From assembly GCA_036250195.1 (NCBI GenBank), contig JAVHZZ010000003.1, positions 20,663,504 to 20,727,503 on the forward strand: a stretch of 64,000 nucleotides of DNA. The letters run 5' to 3'. Numbering within the stretch: position 1 is the stretch's first letter; every line of letters begins with the position of its first letter. This DNA is from Mixophyes australis (lineage: Eukaryota; Chordata; Amphibia; Anura; Limnodynastidae). The position numbers and the translations under genes were made by a program. The notes under the pieces were generated by a model. That model did not search any database and was not told the origin of the DNA. It saw only the letters and a program-made list of their open reading frames with translations. Below are positions 1 to 10,402 of this stretch, piece by piece.

Positions 1-119
1 CCTATACAAACGTGCAACACAATATAATAAAAATCAGTACATTTGCAATTATATAAATTAGCGCACTGTGCTAATAGTTTAAATATATTTATGCAATAAG
101 TTATTTTTAAGTGATCCAG

Positions 120-545
120 CCACAATTATACTACCGCTTTGTTTTATATTGTTATACTGCTTTATTCTATATTATTATACTGCTTTATTCTATAGTGTTA
201 TACCATTTTATTCTATATTGTTATACTGATTTATTCTATATTGTTATACTGCTTTATTCTATATTTTTATACTGCTTTATACTATATTGTTATACTGCTT
301 TATTCTATATTGTTATACTGCTTTATACTATATTGTTATACTGCTTTATTCTATAGTGTTATATCGCTTTATTCTATATTGTTATACTGCTTTATTCTAT
401 AGCGTTATATCGCTTTATGCTATATTGTTATATTGCTGTAGTCTATATTGTTACACTGCTTTATTCTATATTATACTGTTTTATTTCATAGTGTTATACA
501 GATGACTTATTCTGTAGTGTTATACTGCTCTCTTATTCTATATAG
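120..545. repeat. 23/26-bp minisatellite, left part of a split array
   Basis: About 18 tandem copies of an AT-rich unit with the core GTTATACTGCTTTATTCTAT. Most units are 23 bp. The last units (about 497-545) are 26 bp because they carry three extra bases (TGCTGTCTTA-type instead of TGCTTTA). The 26-bp form is the one found in the array at 3590-4345, so the two blocks appear to be one array interrupted by transposon insertions. Open frames across it only reflect the lack of stops in the unit. Confidence 0.95.
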
Positions 546-1440
546 AGATGCTCAGGCTTGGTTCTTCGAGAACCGAACACACTCGAACTTAGCAGATCCG
601 AGTACCAAGCTTGCTCGGCTCAGTAGTTTCGCGTGCCTTTGGAATTGAAAACGAGGCAAAACGTCATTGTTACGCCAACGGATCTCGCGATTTTTGGATT
701 CTATAAGTACTGCCCTCCACGGCGATCCAGTGCCATTTCACAGAGGGGCACAGAAGGGGTAGCACAGTTCTTGGTAGTCTGTAGAGCAGTTAGGAAGCGT
801 CATACGTAGAATAGAAAGAGGAGGGGGTAGCAGTGTTCTTCAAAGTCTCCAGTGACATTCAGGAGATCTCCATTACTCCATTGCTAATTGTCATTGCTGA
901 AAAATAATTAATAGGTCTGGCAGGCTTGGTCTTCTAAATCTGCAGTCCCATAATGTACAGTGTTATATAGGTAACACACAAAGAGGAGATCTCCATTGCT
1001 CCATTGCTAATTGTCATTGCTGAAATACAAATACTAGGGCTGGCAGGCTTGGTGTAAATCTGCAGTCACATTGTACTGTGTTATATAGGTAACACACAAA
1101 GAGGAGAGCTCCATTGCTCCATTGCTAATTGTCATTGCTGAAATACAAATACTAGCGCTGGCAGGCTTGGTGTAAATCTACAGTCACATTGTACTGTGTT
1201 ATATAGGTTACACACAAAAAGCAGAGCTCTATTACTCCATTGCTAATTGTCTTTGCTGAAATACAAATACTGGGGCTGGCAGGCTTGGTGTAAATTTTGC
1301 AGTCAAATTGTACAGTGTTATATAGGTAACACACAAAGAGGAGAGCTCCATTACTCCATTGCTAATTGTCATTTGTGAAATACAAATACTAGGGCTGGCA
1401 GGCTTGGTGTAAATCTGCAGTCACATTATACTGTGTTATC
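546..1440. mobile_element. hAT-like non-autonomous element fragment with internal 121-bp repeats
   Basis: It starts at the terminus-like sequence TAGAGATGCTCAGGCTTGG and continues with a block shared with 28616-29163 (for example GGAATTGAAAACGAGGCAAA, followed by an AACGTCAT motif and a TCTCGCGA-type motif). From about 855 to 1440 it holds roughly five copies of a unit of about 121 bp containing CTCCATTGCTAATTGTCATT and GGTAACACACAAAGAGGAGA. The TAGAGATG terminus resembles hAT ends, and the 28616 copy ends in the matching GAGCATCTCTA. No opposite terminus is visible here, so the right limit is uncertain and the 121-bp repeats might belong to a neighbouring element. Confidence 0.6.
855..1440. 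repeat. Tandem array of about 121-bp units
   Basis: Near-identical blocks recur at about 866, 987, 1108, 1229 and 1350. Each contains TCCATTGCTAATTGTCATT, then a GGCTGGCAGGCTTGGTGTAA-type segment, then a GTGTTATATAGGTAACACAC segment. The first unit is the most divergent. No coding potential is evident. Confidence 0.9.
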
Positions 1441-1634
1441 TAAATGGATTCACAGCAGTTCATAGAAGAGACAGACACAAATAGGGTGCATAAATTAAGG
1501 CAAGACATTCAACAAAACTTCAAACAGTGATGGGGGAATGAGTTGGAGGGGGTAAGGAAAGGGGAGACACAAGCCCAAGGTTTTATTGAATAAACAGACA
1601 CATAGGGGGAGAAGGAGAAGAGGGAGACAGAAAA

Positions 1635-1861
1635 TTAATCATCTTCCTCTTTCTCAGGACTGTCAATGGTGTTATAGTCTCTTAGTAGGCTGTGGATCAG
1701 CCTGTGACAGTCCTGGATGGTCATCTTCTCCCTTTTCAAGATGAGGCGATTCCTGGCAAGCCAAATAGCGTCCTTAAAGCAGTTCATAAGGCGCCAGACC
1801 TCCTGGATTGCCCCAATGATGTGGGTCTCAAGAAATAATCCATAAAATACTGAATGGTATG
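1635..1861 (-). pseudogene. LINE ORF2 C-terminal fragment (Tx1/L1-like)
   Basis: Translation of the minus strand gives a continuous frame of about 74 codons ending in an acidic tail and a TAA stop. It includes the segments YGLFLETHIIGAIQEVWRL and AIWLARNRLILKREK. A tryptophan-containing AIW-ARN block near the C-terminus is typical of ORF2 proteins of Tx1/L1-type vertebrate LINEs. The reverse transcriptase and endonuclease domains are absent because the copy is 5'-truncated. The frame continues for about 14 codons beyond the hAT insertion at 3548-3590. It is a dead fragment and cannot be expressed as an enzyme. Confidence 0.75.
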
Positions 1862-3539
1862 CAGGGCCGGTGCAAGGTTGCCCGGCACCCTAGGCAAAGC
1901 TTAAGCTTGCCCCTCCCCATCTAAAAAAAAATAAATCTCTTTTCCCAGCCCCTAACACACTTAAAAATAATAACTCTTACCTCCTCTTGGCTGGCTAGGA
2001 TGCAGTCCAGATGTCTGACGCAGCACTGATGTCTGATGCAGAATGCTGTCCAGGCTTCACTGCTGCCCGGGAGCAAACACAGGATATCTAGAGGGAAGGC
2101 TCCAGAACAAAGCAAAGAAAAGAAAAGAAAACATCACTCACCGGTTACACACTGACATGTACCCCGCTGCCCACCAACTTCACTCACACATGCCCATCTG
2201 CCCACTACCTATTTTCACATATGTCACCCCTTGCCCATCAGCTTGTGTCACATATGCCAGCCGCATAGGCGACACCAGCTTTACTCACATGCCCCCCTGC
2301 CCACTACTTGGCTTGTTTTTTTTTAGTATTTGCCCACTACTTGGCTCTCCTCTGTTGCTGTCTATTAATGTATTCTGTAGATGATATATTAAATATACTA
2401 ACACATGCAAATAATTAGAGAAAGGTAATCTAAATGATAGATAATCTAGACCGTTCTATTTTATTTGTTAATGTATTCTGCAGATGTAAAATTAATTATA
2501 CTAATAGAGGGCAACAAAGGAGAGCCAAATAGAGTGCAAATACTAAAAAACATAAATAGTTCCTTAACTAGTTTTCTGTAGCCTCCATTCTCCCCCCCCC
2601 CTTTCTGTAGCCTCCATTCTCCCCCCCTTTCTGTAGCCTCCATTCTCCCCCCCTTTCTGTAGCCTCCATTCTCCCCCCCCCTTTCTGTAGCCTCCATTCT
2701 CCCCCCCTTTCTGTAGCCTCCATTCTCCCCCCCTTTCTGTAGCCTCCATTCTCCCCCCTTTTTGTAGCCTCTGTTCTCTCCTCTCTCCCCCTTTCTGTAG
2801 CCTCCGTTCTCTCTCCCCCTTTGTATAGCCTCCATTCCCCCTCCTTGTATAGCCTCCATTCCCCCCCCTTGTATAGCTTCCATTCCCCCCCCCCTTGTAT
2901 AGCTTCCATTCCCCCCCTTATATAGCCTCCATTCCCCCCCTTGTATAGCCTCCATTCCCCCCCTTGTATAGCCTCCATTCCCCCCCTTGTATGGCTTCCA
3001 TTCCCCCCCCTTGTATAGCTTCCATTCCCCCCCTTGTATAGCCTCCATTCCCCCCCTTGTATAGCCTCCATTCCCCCACTTGTATAGCCTCCATTCTCCC
3101 TCCTTGCAGTAGCTTCCATTCCACCCCCCTTTCTGTAGCCTCCGTTCTCTCCCCCATATGTATAGCATCCGTCCCCCGTCCCCTCCTGTTTTCTGTAGCC
3201 TCCTCTTTCCTGTACTCACCTTAGTTTCTTCATTTTCTTTCCTTTCTCTTCTTGCTTGTATCTTCTTTCTCTGTCCTCTGCTCCTCTACACTCCGAGCGG
3301 CAGCGTCGTGATGTCACTACCCGGTGCGAGAAGCCGGGAACCAGGTGCCGGGTAAATTTTAAAATGCTGCTACAGTGCAGCACCGCATTATTGCAGGCGG
3401 GCGGGCGATCTGCCCTAGGCGATCGCACCGTCCGCATTTATTAATAAAGTAGTCCTGATTCCCTGGCCTTAGTGCCGCCCCCCAGAGGCCGGCGCCCTAG
3501 GCAGCTGCCTAAGGCTGCCTAATGGGAGCGCCGGCCCTG
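1862..3539. mobile_element. 1.68-kb hAT-type non-autonomous transposon with exact 8-bp TSD
   Basis: The termini are CAGGGCCGGTGC on the left and GCGCCGGCCCTG on the right, an inverted pair. They are flanked by identical 8-bp copies of ATGGTATG at 1854-1861 and 3540-3547. An 8-bp duplication and CAGGG... ends are diagnostic of hAT insertions. No transposase frame is visible. The interior holds a large polypyrimidine minisatellite (2575-3205) and a GC-rich right end with CCCTAGGCAGCTGCCTAAGG. The insertion lies in LINE coding sequence, so it is younger than the LINE. Confidence 0.92.
2575..3205. repeat. Polypyrimidine minisatellite inside the hAT
   Basis: About 25 copies of a 24-27-bp unit. 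The left half uses CTTTCTGTAGCCTCCATTCT plus a C tract, and the right half uses CTTGTATAGCCTCCATTC plus a C tract. C-tract length varies from 5 to 10. The strand asymmetry is strong: the plus strand is almost all pyrimidine. The 252-, 183- and 79-residue minus-strand frames across it (Gly/Tyr/Arg-rich) are repeat translations, not genes. Confidence 0.95.
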
Positions 3540-3589
3540 ATGGTATGAAAGGCAAGTTCTGGGCACACTGTCCTTATGTTCATGTTCAT

Positions 3590-4345
3590 GTATAGTGCTA
3601 TACTGCTGCCTTATTCTATAGTGTTATACTGATGTCTTATTTTATAGTGTTATACTGCTGTCTTATTCTAGAGTGTTATACTGCTGCCTTATTCTATAGT
3701 GTTATACTGCTGTCTTATTCTATAGTGTTATACTGCTGCCTTATTCTATAGTGTTATACTGCTGACTTATTCTGTAGTGTTATACCGCTGCCTTATTCTA
3801 TAGTGTTATACTGCAGTCTTATTCTATAGTGTTATACTGCTGCCTTATTCTATAGTGTTATACTGCTGTCTTATTCTATAGTGTTATACTACTGTCTTAT
3901 TCTATAGTGTTATACTGCTGTCTTATTCTATAGTGTTATACTGCTGTCTTATTCTATAGTGTTATACTGCTGCCTTATTCTATAGTGTTATACTGCAGTC
4001 TTATTCTTTAGTGTTATACTACTGTCTTATTCCATAGTGTTATACCGCTGCCTTATTCTGTAGTGTTATACTGCTGCCTTCATCTATAGTATTATACTGC
4101 TGCCTTATTCTATAGTGTTATACTGCTGCATTATTCTATAGTGTTATACTGCTGTCTTATTCTATAGTGTTATACTGCTGTCTTGTTCTATAGTGTTATA
4201 CTGCTGTCTTGTTCTATAGTGTTATACTGCTGACTTATTCTATAGTGTTATACTGCTGTCTTGTTCTATAGTGTTATACTGCTGACTTATTCTATAGTGT
4301 TATACTGCTGTCTTGTTCTATAGTGTTCTACTGCTGCCTTATTCT
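3590..4345. repeat. 26-bp minisatellite, right part of the split array
   Basis: About 29 copies of a 26-bp unit with the core GTTATACTGCTGTCTTATTC and a CTATAGT join. Point variants include CTGCC, CTGAC and CTGTC at one position. It is the same family as 120-545. It ends at an imperfect TATTATTACTACTACTACG stretch. Confidence 0.95.
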
Positions 4346-5517
4346 ATTATTACTACTACTACGGATCTGACGTGTCGTATTAATGACCTTGGAGTGAGTG
4401 TTGGGGGGGGAGCAGTGTAAATGTTTAATCTGGAAGTACCTGGCAGGTACGCCGCCTGGTGCAGGAATGTGCTGTATGGTTAACGAGAGCGAGGGAAGGG
4501 GCGAGGCTTTCTGTATTGCTCAAGTAGTGTTAATGATTTATGAGTCTATCAAAGGCAGAAGCCCTTGTTAATGATTTGTATAAGGATGTGTTTGAAGATT
4601 AAATTGCAAGCTCTGCTGGGCAGGATTCTATACCATTGATGTCTATATAAATAGAATGCATTTCCTCTACTTTGCTGCTGAATATTTAAACACACTAGTT
4701 ACTAATCAATAGCTCATAGCAGGAGCTGTAAATTGTTTTGGTCATTGGAGATGACAGTTGTTTAAGATATACTAATGTGTATTATATATATGGCTTAACT
4801 AATATTTACTTTGCCACAATACACGTTTTTCACAGCATATTTAGACCTTCATTGTATCAATCATCTGTACACAAATAACTAAAATGTTGCAAAACTTTCT
4901 GTGAAAAAAGTAATTATGTAATATTAGTTGTCCTTTGTGGTGCTGGAATGGATCCTGCCAGCCAGCTGGGATAGGGGGAAATTAAATCTCACCTGCGGGA
5001 TACATTCTGTCTGCTCCAGGGGCAATCTAAACAGAACAGGCGCTGACGCATAAGAAGTATCGCTCTTATTACTACGGAGTATACTACCCTAGTATACTGT
5101 GATACAAAGTACCGGGGCCCGAACATGCCTGTGTATTTGGAGGAGCCACCAGTCCCCTTCAGTGGCTGAGGAACGGGCCCCAAGAAGTTCCAGTTCCGGG
5201 GCCCTAAACATCTCTTGGCGGCCCTAGGCACAAGGGATAAGGAGGTGATTTATAAAAGGGTGACAGCCCTTATTCCATCGATAGCCGTTTTTGCTTGGCC
5301 ATCATACCTGGAGCGGTTGTGTAAACTTTTGTACGGCAGATCCTATTTATCAATGGTCTCTTGATGGCGGTAACAGAGGCGGCCACGGAAAAAAAAGAAT
5401 TGATTGCATTTACGGATGGAAAAAAGTTTTTTTCAGGAGGGATCTGTTTGGTGTGAATAGGGCGATCGCCCTAATAAATATTATTTTCTGGTGGGGAAAA
5501 AACAGAAGCTGGTAGCT
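4346..5517. other. No gene recognised
   Basis: Unique-looking AT-rich sequence with no long frame of recognisable family. A GGGGCCC-rich patch at about 5115-5225 (CCGGGGCCCGAACATGC, GGCGGCCCTAGGCAC) resembles degraded hAT interiors of this genome. A 74-codon frame at 5291-5515 has no recognisable domain and is probably chance. Confidence 0.5.
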
Positions 5518-5932
5518 ATCATCATCATTTATTTATATAGCGCCAACATATTCCACAGCACTTTACAATTGGGGACAAACATATTAAACTATTAAACAAA
5601 CTGGGTAAAACAGACAAAGAGGTGAGAAGGCCCCTGCTCGCAAGCTTACAATCTATGGGACAATGGGAGTTTGATACATGAGGCTAAGTCTACATTTTGC
5701 ATTTTGACCCAGCCAGGCTGCAAAGGTAAAAGTGACTCATAATCTAAATTATCCTGTTACACAACAATGTTGGTCAGGGGGTCGTTGTCTTGTGTGAAAT
5801 TGTGCAACAGGTGGTAATGTAGTGAGGTTAAGAGGGTGGTTGAGGAATATTATACGCTTGTCTGAAGAGGTGGGTTTTCAATAAACGCTTGAAAGTTTGC
5901 AGACCAGAGGAGAGTCTTACTGTGCGAAAAAA
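5518..5932 (-). mobile_element. L2-clade LINE 3' end
   Basis: On the minus strand this runs from a coding C-terminus into a 3' untranslated region and a repeat tail. The tail at 5518-5565 reads, on the minus strand, as GTGCTGTGGAATATGTTGGC followed by GCTATATAAATAAATGATGATGAT. Upstream is an ATTGTAAGCTTGCGAGCAGG segment typical of amphibian L2 3' regions. The same tail ends the V-SINE copies in this window, which fits SINE mobilisation by this LINE group. Confidence 0.8.
5828..5932 (-). pseudogene. L2 LINE ORF2 C-terminal fragment
   Basis: Minus-strand translation gives RLSSG followed by LQTFKRLLKTHLFRQAY and ends PQPPS plus a TAA stop (5828-5830). A short 'FK..LKTHLF' block just before the stop is characteristic of L2/CR1-type reverse transcriptase proteins. 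Only about 35 codons remain. The catalytic domains are missing. Confidence 0.75.
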
Positions 5933-5959
5933 AAAGCTGTAACACAATCTATATGTTAT

Positions 5960-6235
5960 GTCTACTACTTTATTTCTGTGTATAAAAACATTCTAAAATA
6001 AAAAGAGTTTCGCATGGCTTAGGTACCGGCCGCCAGCCCTTTTCGCATCAGATCATAGGACCATCTTGGAGTATTTCCCTCAGACGATGGTCTGTTATGT
6101 CGCTCTAGTTAGTGTTAAACGTGTTACCTTGACTGTATAATCTTTTGCAATGTCATACCTGTTTGTATTATTCTTAAGTTACTTTAATACTTTTAAGAAT
6201 AAAGAGATTTTAAAAAAATAAAATAAAAAGAATCT
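5960..6235 (+). mobile_element. Probable LINE 3' end with poly(A) tail
   Basis: The sequence ends in an AATAAA signal at about 6199 followed by an A-rich tail (AGATTTTAAAAAAATAAAAT, to about 6232). Upstream lies a T-rich 3'-UTR-like stretch. This is the usual form of an L1-type 3' end on the plus strand. No coding portion was recognised upstream, so the family and 5' limit are uncertain. It could also be a retroposed transcript. Confidence 0.4.
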
Positions 6236-6793
6236 TGTACCTTTTAAATTATTATTATTAAAATATTTACATTATTTTCTGACATCATAACCTAGCCGAG
6301 ACCAGTGCTAAATCAGGTATAGGTTTTATTGATGAAAGCGGGCACTACTGTGTTTGTGAATGCTAGGACAACATGCTATGAATCCGGTATCCCCAGGGTT
6401 TTCTGGATAAAGGGTTTATTGTCATTGATAACTGAGCGATGTCAGACTTATGATGTAAGACGTCTCACAGGCTGCAAAAACTTTCCGTATAAAGTAAACA
6501 GTGATCATCGGTGGATGATTTAAAAGCAGACAGCAAGCTTTCAAATTTTGCGCTAAGCGGTGAAAAGATGCCAACCTCAAGATGGCGTTAACTTACCTTG
6601 TTAATGGAATCCCTATGGGCTCCATCACCGCTGGAGAATTCTCTCGTTAGCCGCGTAGTAGGCACTGAGGGCAAATCCACCATTCGCCGCCAGTGTTAGG
6701 CTGCCGGTGAAGGAGATTTTAGTTATTTTACATGGGTGGGTGCTTGCACGGACTTGCCAATGAGTTCTGGTCTAGTAAATTCATGCAGTAGTA

Positions 6794-6909
6794 CAGAGTT
6801 TCTCAACTCCAGTCCTCAGGACCCACTAACAGTGCAGGATTGCCAGGTGACCAGTGACATACTTATACCACCTGCTACACTGTGTCAGGACTGGAGTTTA
6901 GAAACACTG
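6794..6909. mobile_element. 116-bp hAT MITE
   Basis: The ends CAGAGTTTCTCAACTCCAGT and GGACTGGAGTTTAGAAACAC + TG form an imperfect inverted repeat of about 22 bp. The flanking octamers CAGTAGTA (6786-6793) and CGGTAGCA (6910-6917) match at 6 of 8 positions, consistent with an aged 8-bp hAT target duplication. Confidence 0.75.
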
Positions 6910-7258
6910 CGGTAGCACATTTTTGTAGCGATACAAACTGAATCCTACTGCGGCTCACTGAATTCCAAATTGTGTTGTTCATTATATTTCTTTCTTAACT
7001 CTTTGAAAGGTCTATTTCTGATCACAGCTTACCGTCCAGTTCAGAGATGTCACCTATTCCCTGCTTAGTAACAACATCCCCATAGACCTCTGTAACTATA
7101 CATCAAGTAGCGAAAAGCTCTCAGGATGGCATTAATTAACTTTTTACAGAGGTCCAGTGCTGCCTTAGAGGCTTCTCTGGATCCCTTGTCAGGTCCCATC
7201 AACGGTGCAGATGTTGGATGCTCATCGGCACTAGTTTCACAAGGAAGATTTTGATCAC

Positions 7259-7590
7259 TTATTATTATTATTTATTTATTTATATAGCGCCACTAATTCC
7301 GCAGCGCTGTACAGAAAACTCACATCAGTCCATGCACCAATGGAGCTTACAGTCTACATTCCCTAACACACACAGACAGAGACACAGACTAGGGTCAATT
7401 TGATAGCAGCCAATTAACCTACCAGTATGTTTTTTGGAGCGTGGGAGGAAACCGGAGCACCCGGAGGAAACTCATGCAAACACGGGGAGAACATACAAAC
7501 TCCTCACAGATAAGGCCATGCTCGGGAATTGAACTCATGACCCCAGCGCTGTAAGGCAGAAGTGCTAACCACTGAGCCACCGTGCTGCCC
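7259..7590 (-). mobile_element. V-SINE, full length
   Basis: Minus-strand tRNA-headed SINE. From its 5' end it has GCAGCACGGTGGCTCAGTGG (A-box-like), a GGTCATGAGTTCAATTCC B-box region, the conserved core around GTGCTCCGGTTTCCTCCCAC, and a tail with GCGCTGCGGAATTAGTGGCG, a TATATAAATAAA stretch and a TAA repeat. The core is the vertebrate V-SINE type also found in fish, and the tail matches the L2 LINE end at 5518. There is no coding role. Confidence 0.9.
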
Positions 7591-7787
7591 CCTTCCTCCT
7601 TTCGCCTCTGCATTAGGCTGCCAGCGAAAAGGTTTTATATTAATGATTAGGAGGGGGGTTTTGCCAGGGCCTGCCAAACAGCCCTGGCATGTGAAATAGC
7701 GGCGGTGCTACATTTTGTATCACTGCGTTAGGCAGCGAATGATCGTTACCGCCGTCCACAAGCCACCAATGATGTATAGATCTCTAA

Positions 7788-7985
7788 GGGGCATATTCAA
7801 TTAGCTTTCCGGTTCGCGGGATCGCGCCGGAAGGCCTGCGACGTCAATCCACGGTACCGCAATAACGTGGATTTTCGTTCGCACCCCATAGGGTTGCGTA
7901 CGAAAATCTGCGTTATTGCAGTACCGTATTACCGCCAATACTGCACAGGTTTCACGGTAATGCAAAAGCTAATTCAATATGCCCC
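7788..7985. mobile_element. 198-bp PIF/Harbinger-type MITE
   Basis: The inverted ends are GGGGCATATTCAATTAGCTT and AAGCTAATTCAATATGCCCC. They are flanked by TAA at 7785-7787 and 7986-7988. A 3-bp TWA duplication with G-rich ends is the PIF/Harbinger signature. The interior is CpG-rich with further short inverted segments (AACGTGGATTTTCG and CGAAAATCTGCGTT). The ends resemble those of the elements at 43509 and 44717. Confidence 0.85.
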
Positions 7986-8571
7986 TAAGGATCTATTCTG
8001 GTACTGACTGTATAATTGCATGTCTACTTTCTCTTTGTATGTGTGTTTGTGCTTTGTAGTGTCTGTAGCTTGTATAGTAAGCTGCATTTTATGATGTACC
8101 TGAAAGTCTACACGCCTGCGAAGGCCAGAGTAATGTGCATCTTTTTATAACAAATTTCAAGTGTCACTCTCTGGCTGCTTGGAGTGCTCGGAGGTATGTC
8201 ATTGCACAAACACAGACAGCTTGCGTCTTACTCTCAATTCTTCACGGGAACATCTACCTCTCCGGAGCTCTTAAACTGTAAGTCAGGTGCCAAAAATGGG
8301 CGTGTGGCGTCTATGATCCATTCTATGCAAAGCTAATATGTTCTCCCATCTAATAAGTTATTTATATTTGAATAGTTCTGTACAAAAACACATTTAATAA
8401 CTTCTACATTATAATAAAAGCAATGTACTGAGCTTGTGGTGAAAAGCACAGGAATTAACATGACTTTGGGTCCTCCTAATGCAGATTCTCCAAATGATGG
8501 CAATATTCATCCCAGCCAAAATCTGCACTGGTGTCAGTGAGACGGCAGTATGAATTCTAGAGTTAGTTTAC

Positions 8572-9409
8572 TTAAAGGAACTGTATCCTCAAAATTAGAT
8601 AATTGCTTAGTTGTGCTAAGCACAGAGGGATGTGGCCACGCCCCTGTTCCGCTTTCGCATTAAGCCAATCAGAAAAAGTTTGCTAGTGCTGGCAGCACCA
8701 TCAAGGTGTGTTTGCACCCGCCCTCTAGCAGGTATATATGTCTCCGCGCTGGTCTGCCTCAGCCGCAGTTGTGTGAACGCGCCTTTACTCTACTCCGCCT
8801 AGGTTACACTTCCCTCCCCTATCCCACCGCTCTAATTATAATGATGTCAAAGAGTAGATGTGTGGAACTCTGCATACGTGTGGGGTTTGTTGTCTTGGCA
8901 TGCGCAGTGTAAATTTGCGGCCTTTACACTACGCAGAATGGCACTCGTCCACATTGGCATCAGGCCCACTGTTATTATCTCTGGGAAGAGTTTAAAGTGC
9001 CAGTTTATCAAAGGGCAAAATGCCCTTTTGTCGGAGGAGAAGATTCACATAATTGTGAAGGTCCCACGGCGTTCACCGCTCTACTCTACCTGCAGGCGAA
9101 GGTGTCGCTATTAATTCAGTTTACAAGCTGTTAATATCACAATAATACCCTTTGCAACTCCGCAGCTCTTAAAAATTGGTGGTACTGGAACCTGGAACCC
9201 TTTGCACCTATGTACTAAAGCGATATAGGGCGTATAGATGTAGATATAACAGACAGAGAACATTGATATGCAAAATATAACAATGTTTGCTAAATGTATT
9301 ATTTTCATTTTTTTTTAAACATTGTTATATTCTGCAAATCAGCGCTCTCAGTCTGTTATGTCACCTGTTCAAATGTTAACTGTTAGATTTGGGTGGAGTC
9401 CCTCTTTAA
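8572..9409. mobile_element. TTAA-flanked element, T2/Kolobok-like
   Basis: The left end is TTAAAGGAACTGTATCCTCA and the right end, read inward on the minus strand, is TTAAAGAGGGACTCCACCCA. The tetranucleotide TTAA lies at both boundaries (8572-8575, 9406-9409). TTAA duplications with TTAAAGG ends are known for the T2/Kolobok MITEs of frogs. The inverted ends are imperfect (about 20 bp). The interior contains a TATATA motif at about 8732 and several short frames of no known family. The boundary pairing is an inference. Confidence 0.5.
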
Positions 9410-10276
9410 GGCAGTAGTTCCCAACTTGTTTTATTGCTGTAACGTACCTGCTGATATTCCTGCCTTGTAATATATTTTTTTGTGACACACCAGTGTTTAA
9501 ATAATAGGCGTCTTTCAATTCCATCTTTTCTATTGAACATTTTGGAAAGTAATCCCAGTTTACTCCCCCTGATTCGAATGACGGGAGTCAGTCGCCTTGG
9601 GCCTCTGCGCTGTTGGTGTCCACTCCTCCCGCGCTCGCCATCGTACCTTCTCAGGGGTCCCAGTGAGATAACTAATTACTTTATCGTCATTGATTAAAGC
9701 AGGTAGCAGGGTGACACAGAGCTCAGGGTGTAGCCCACTCAAGTAACTGACCTCTCTAACTCTCCGTGATCGCAGCCCACCTAAATTAAATATTCTCAAT
9801 TGAGCCATGGTTAAATCTTCATAATATGCAAATAATAACTGCTTAATGTACAACATGAATACTATGATATCTTAGCTCCCTTCTGCAAATCTGGGCATTC
9901 TTACTACCAGGCAATATTTGCAAGATCGGGCTGCGGAAGATCACACTGTGACTGTCTGTAATAAATAAATCTGAATACTCCACTGTCGTGGTTTGATTTC
10001 TGTCTTATAGCAGAGGCCAGAACAACAATGTTTTATGGGATACAGCTGCCAGCTCGACCTGTTTGTCTTCTATTCTCTCTCTCTGCTGAAAGAGCTAAAT
10101 AAACTTGTTATAAATTGAAGTGGTTAGAGGAAAAAAATCCATTGGTCCGAATTACACTGAACAGCAGATTCTCTATGCAGCCTTTCAAAGTAGTGTTCTT
10201 ATTAGATTACCCTTTTAAATATTTAATTTGTATATTGCTCAGTTCAGTACATCCACATTTGAGCAATGGCAATGAG
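9410..10276. other. No gene recognised
   Basis: Non-coding. GCAGTAGTTCCCAACTTG at about 9411 resembles a hAT terminus, but no partner end was found. A 98-codon minus-strand frame at 9560-9856 has no recognisable domain. Confidence 0.5.
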
Positions 10277-10402
10277 TTGGCTATAGAGCAGACCTCGCCA
10301 ACCTGGTCTTGTGAAACTACAACCCCCAGCATGCTTTGCCAGTGGATAGCCAGTCGATAGCTGTCAGGGTATGCTGGGACTTGTAGTTACACAACACTTG
10401 GA
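10277..10402. mobile_element. Foldback 'AACTACAAC' MITE
   Basis: The two arms pair: AAACTACAACCCCCAGCATG on the left and ATGCTGGGACTTGTAGTTAC on the right, with outer parts CCAACCTGGTCTTGTG and CACTTGGAGAGCCACTGG. This is the common vertebrate foldback repeat built on the AACTACAACTCCCAGCATGC motif. Half-copies of the motif also appear near 32145-32170, 50662-50690 and 53830-53850. Confidence 0.75.

Larger units (their letters stand above)
1445..3590 (-). mobile_element. 5'-truncated Tx1/L1-like LINE 3' end, interrupted by a hAT
   Basis: Minus-strand non-LTR retrotransposon remnant. The coding C-terminus reads from about 3590 down to 3548, is interrupted by the hAT at 1862-3539, and resumes at 1861 down to a stop at 1635-1637. 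Downstream, about 1445-1634 would be the 3' untranslated part, which contains an AATAAA on the minus strand near 1585. When the hAT and one copy of its 8-bp duplication are ignored, the reading frame is continuous across the junction. The element lies inside the 23/26-bp minisatellite. The 3' boundary is not marked by a clear poly(A) tract and is uncertain. Confidence 0.75.

Noticed and set aside
2461..3219. 252-codon minus-strand frame, Gly/Tyr/Arg-rich
   Set aside because: It is translation of the polypyrimidine minisatellite. Sister frames in other phases are equally open.
7259..7590. tRNA gene suggested by A- and B-box-like motifs
   Set aside because: The motifs belong to the tRNA-derived head of a V-SINE present in many copies, and no cloverleaf-competent tRNA is present.
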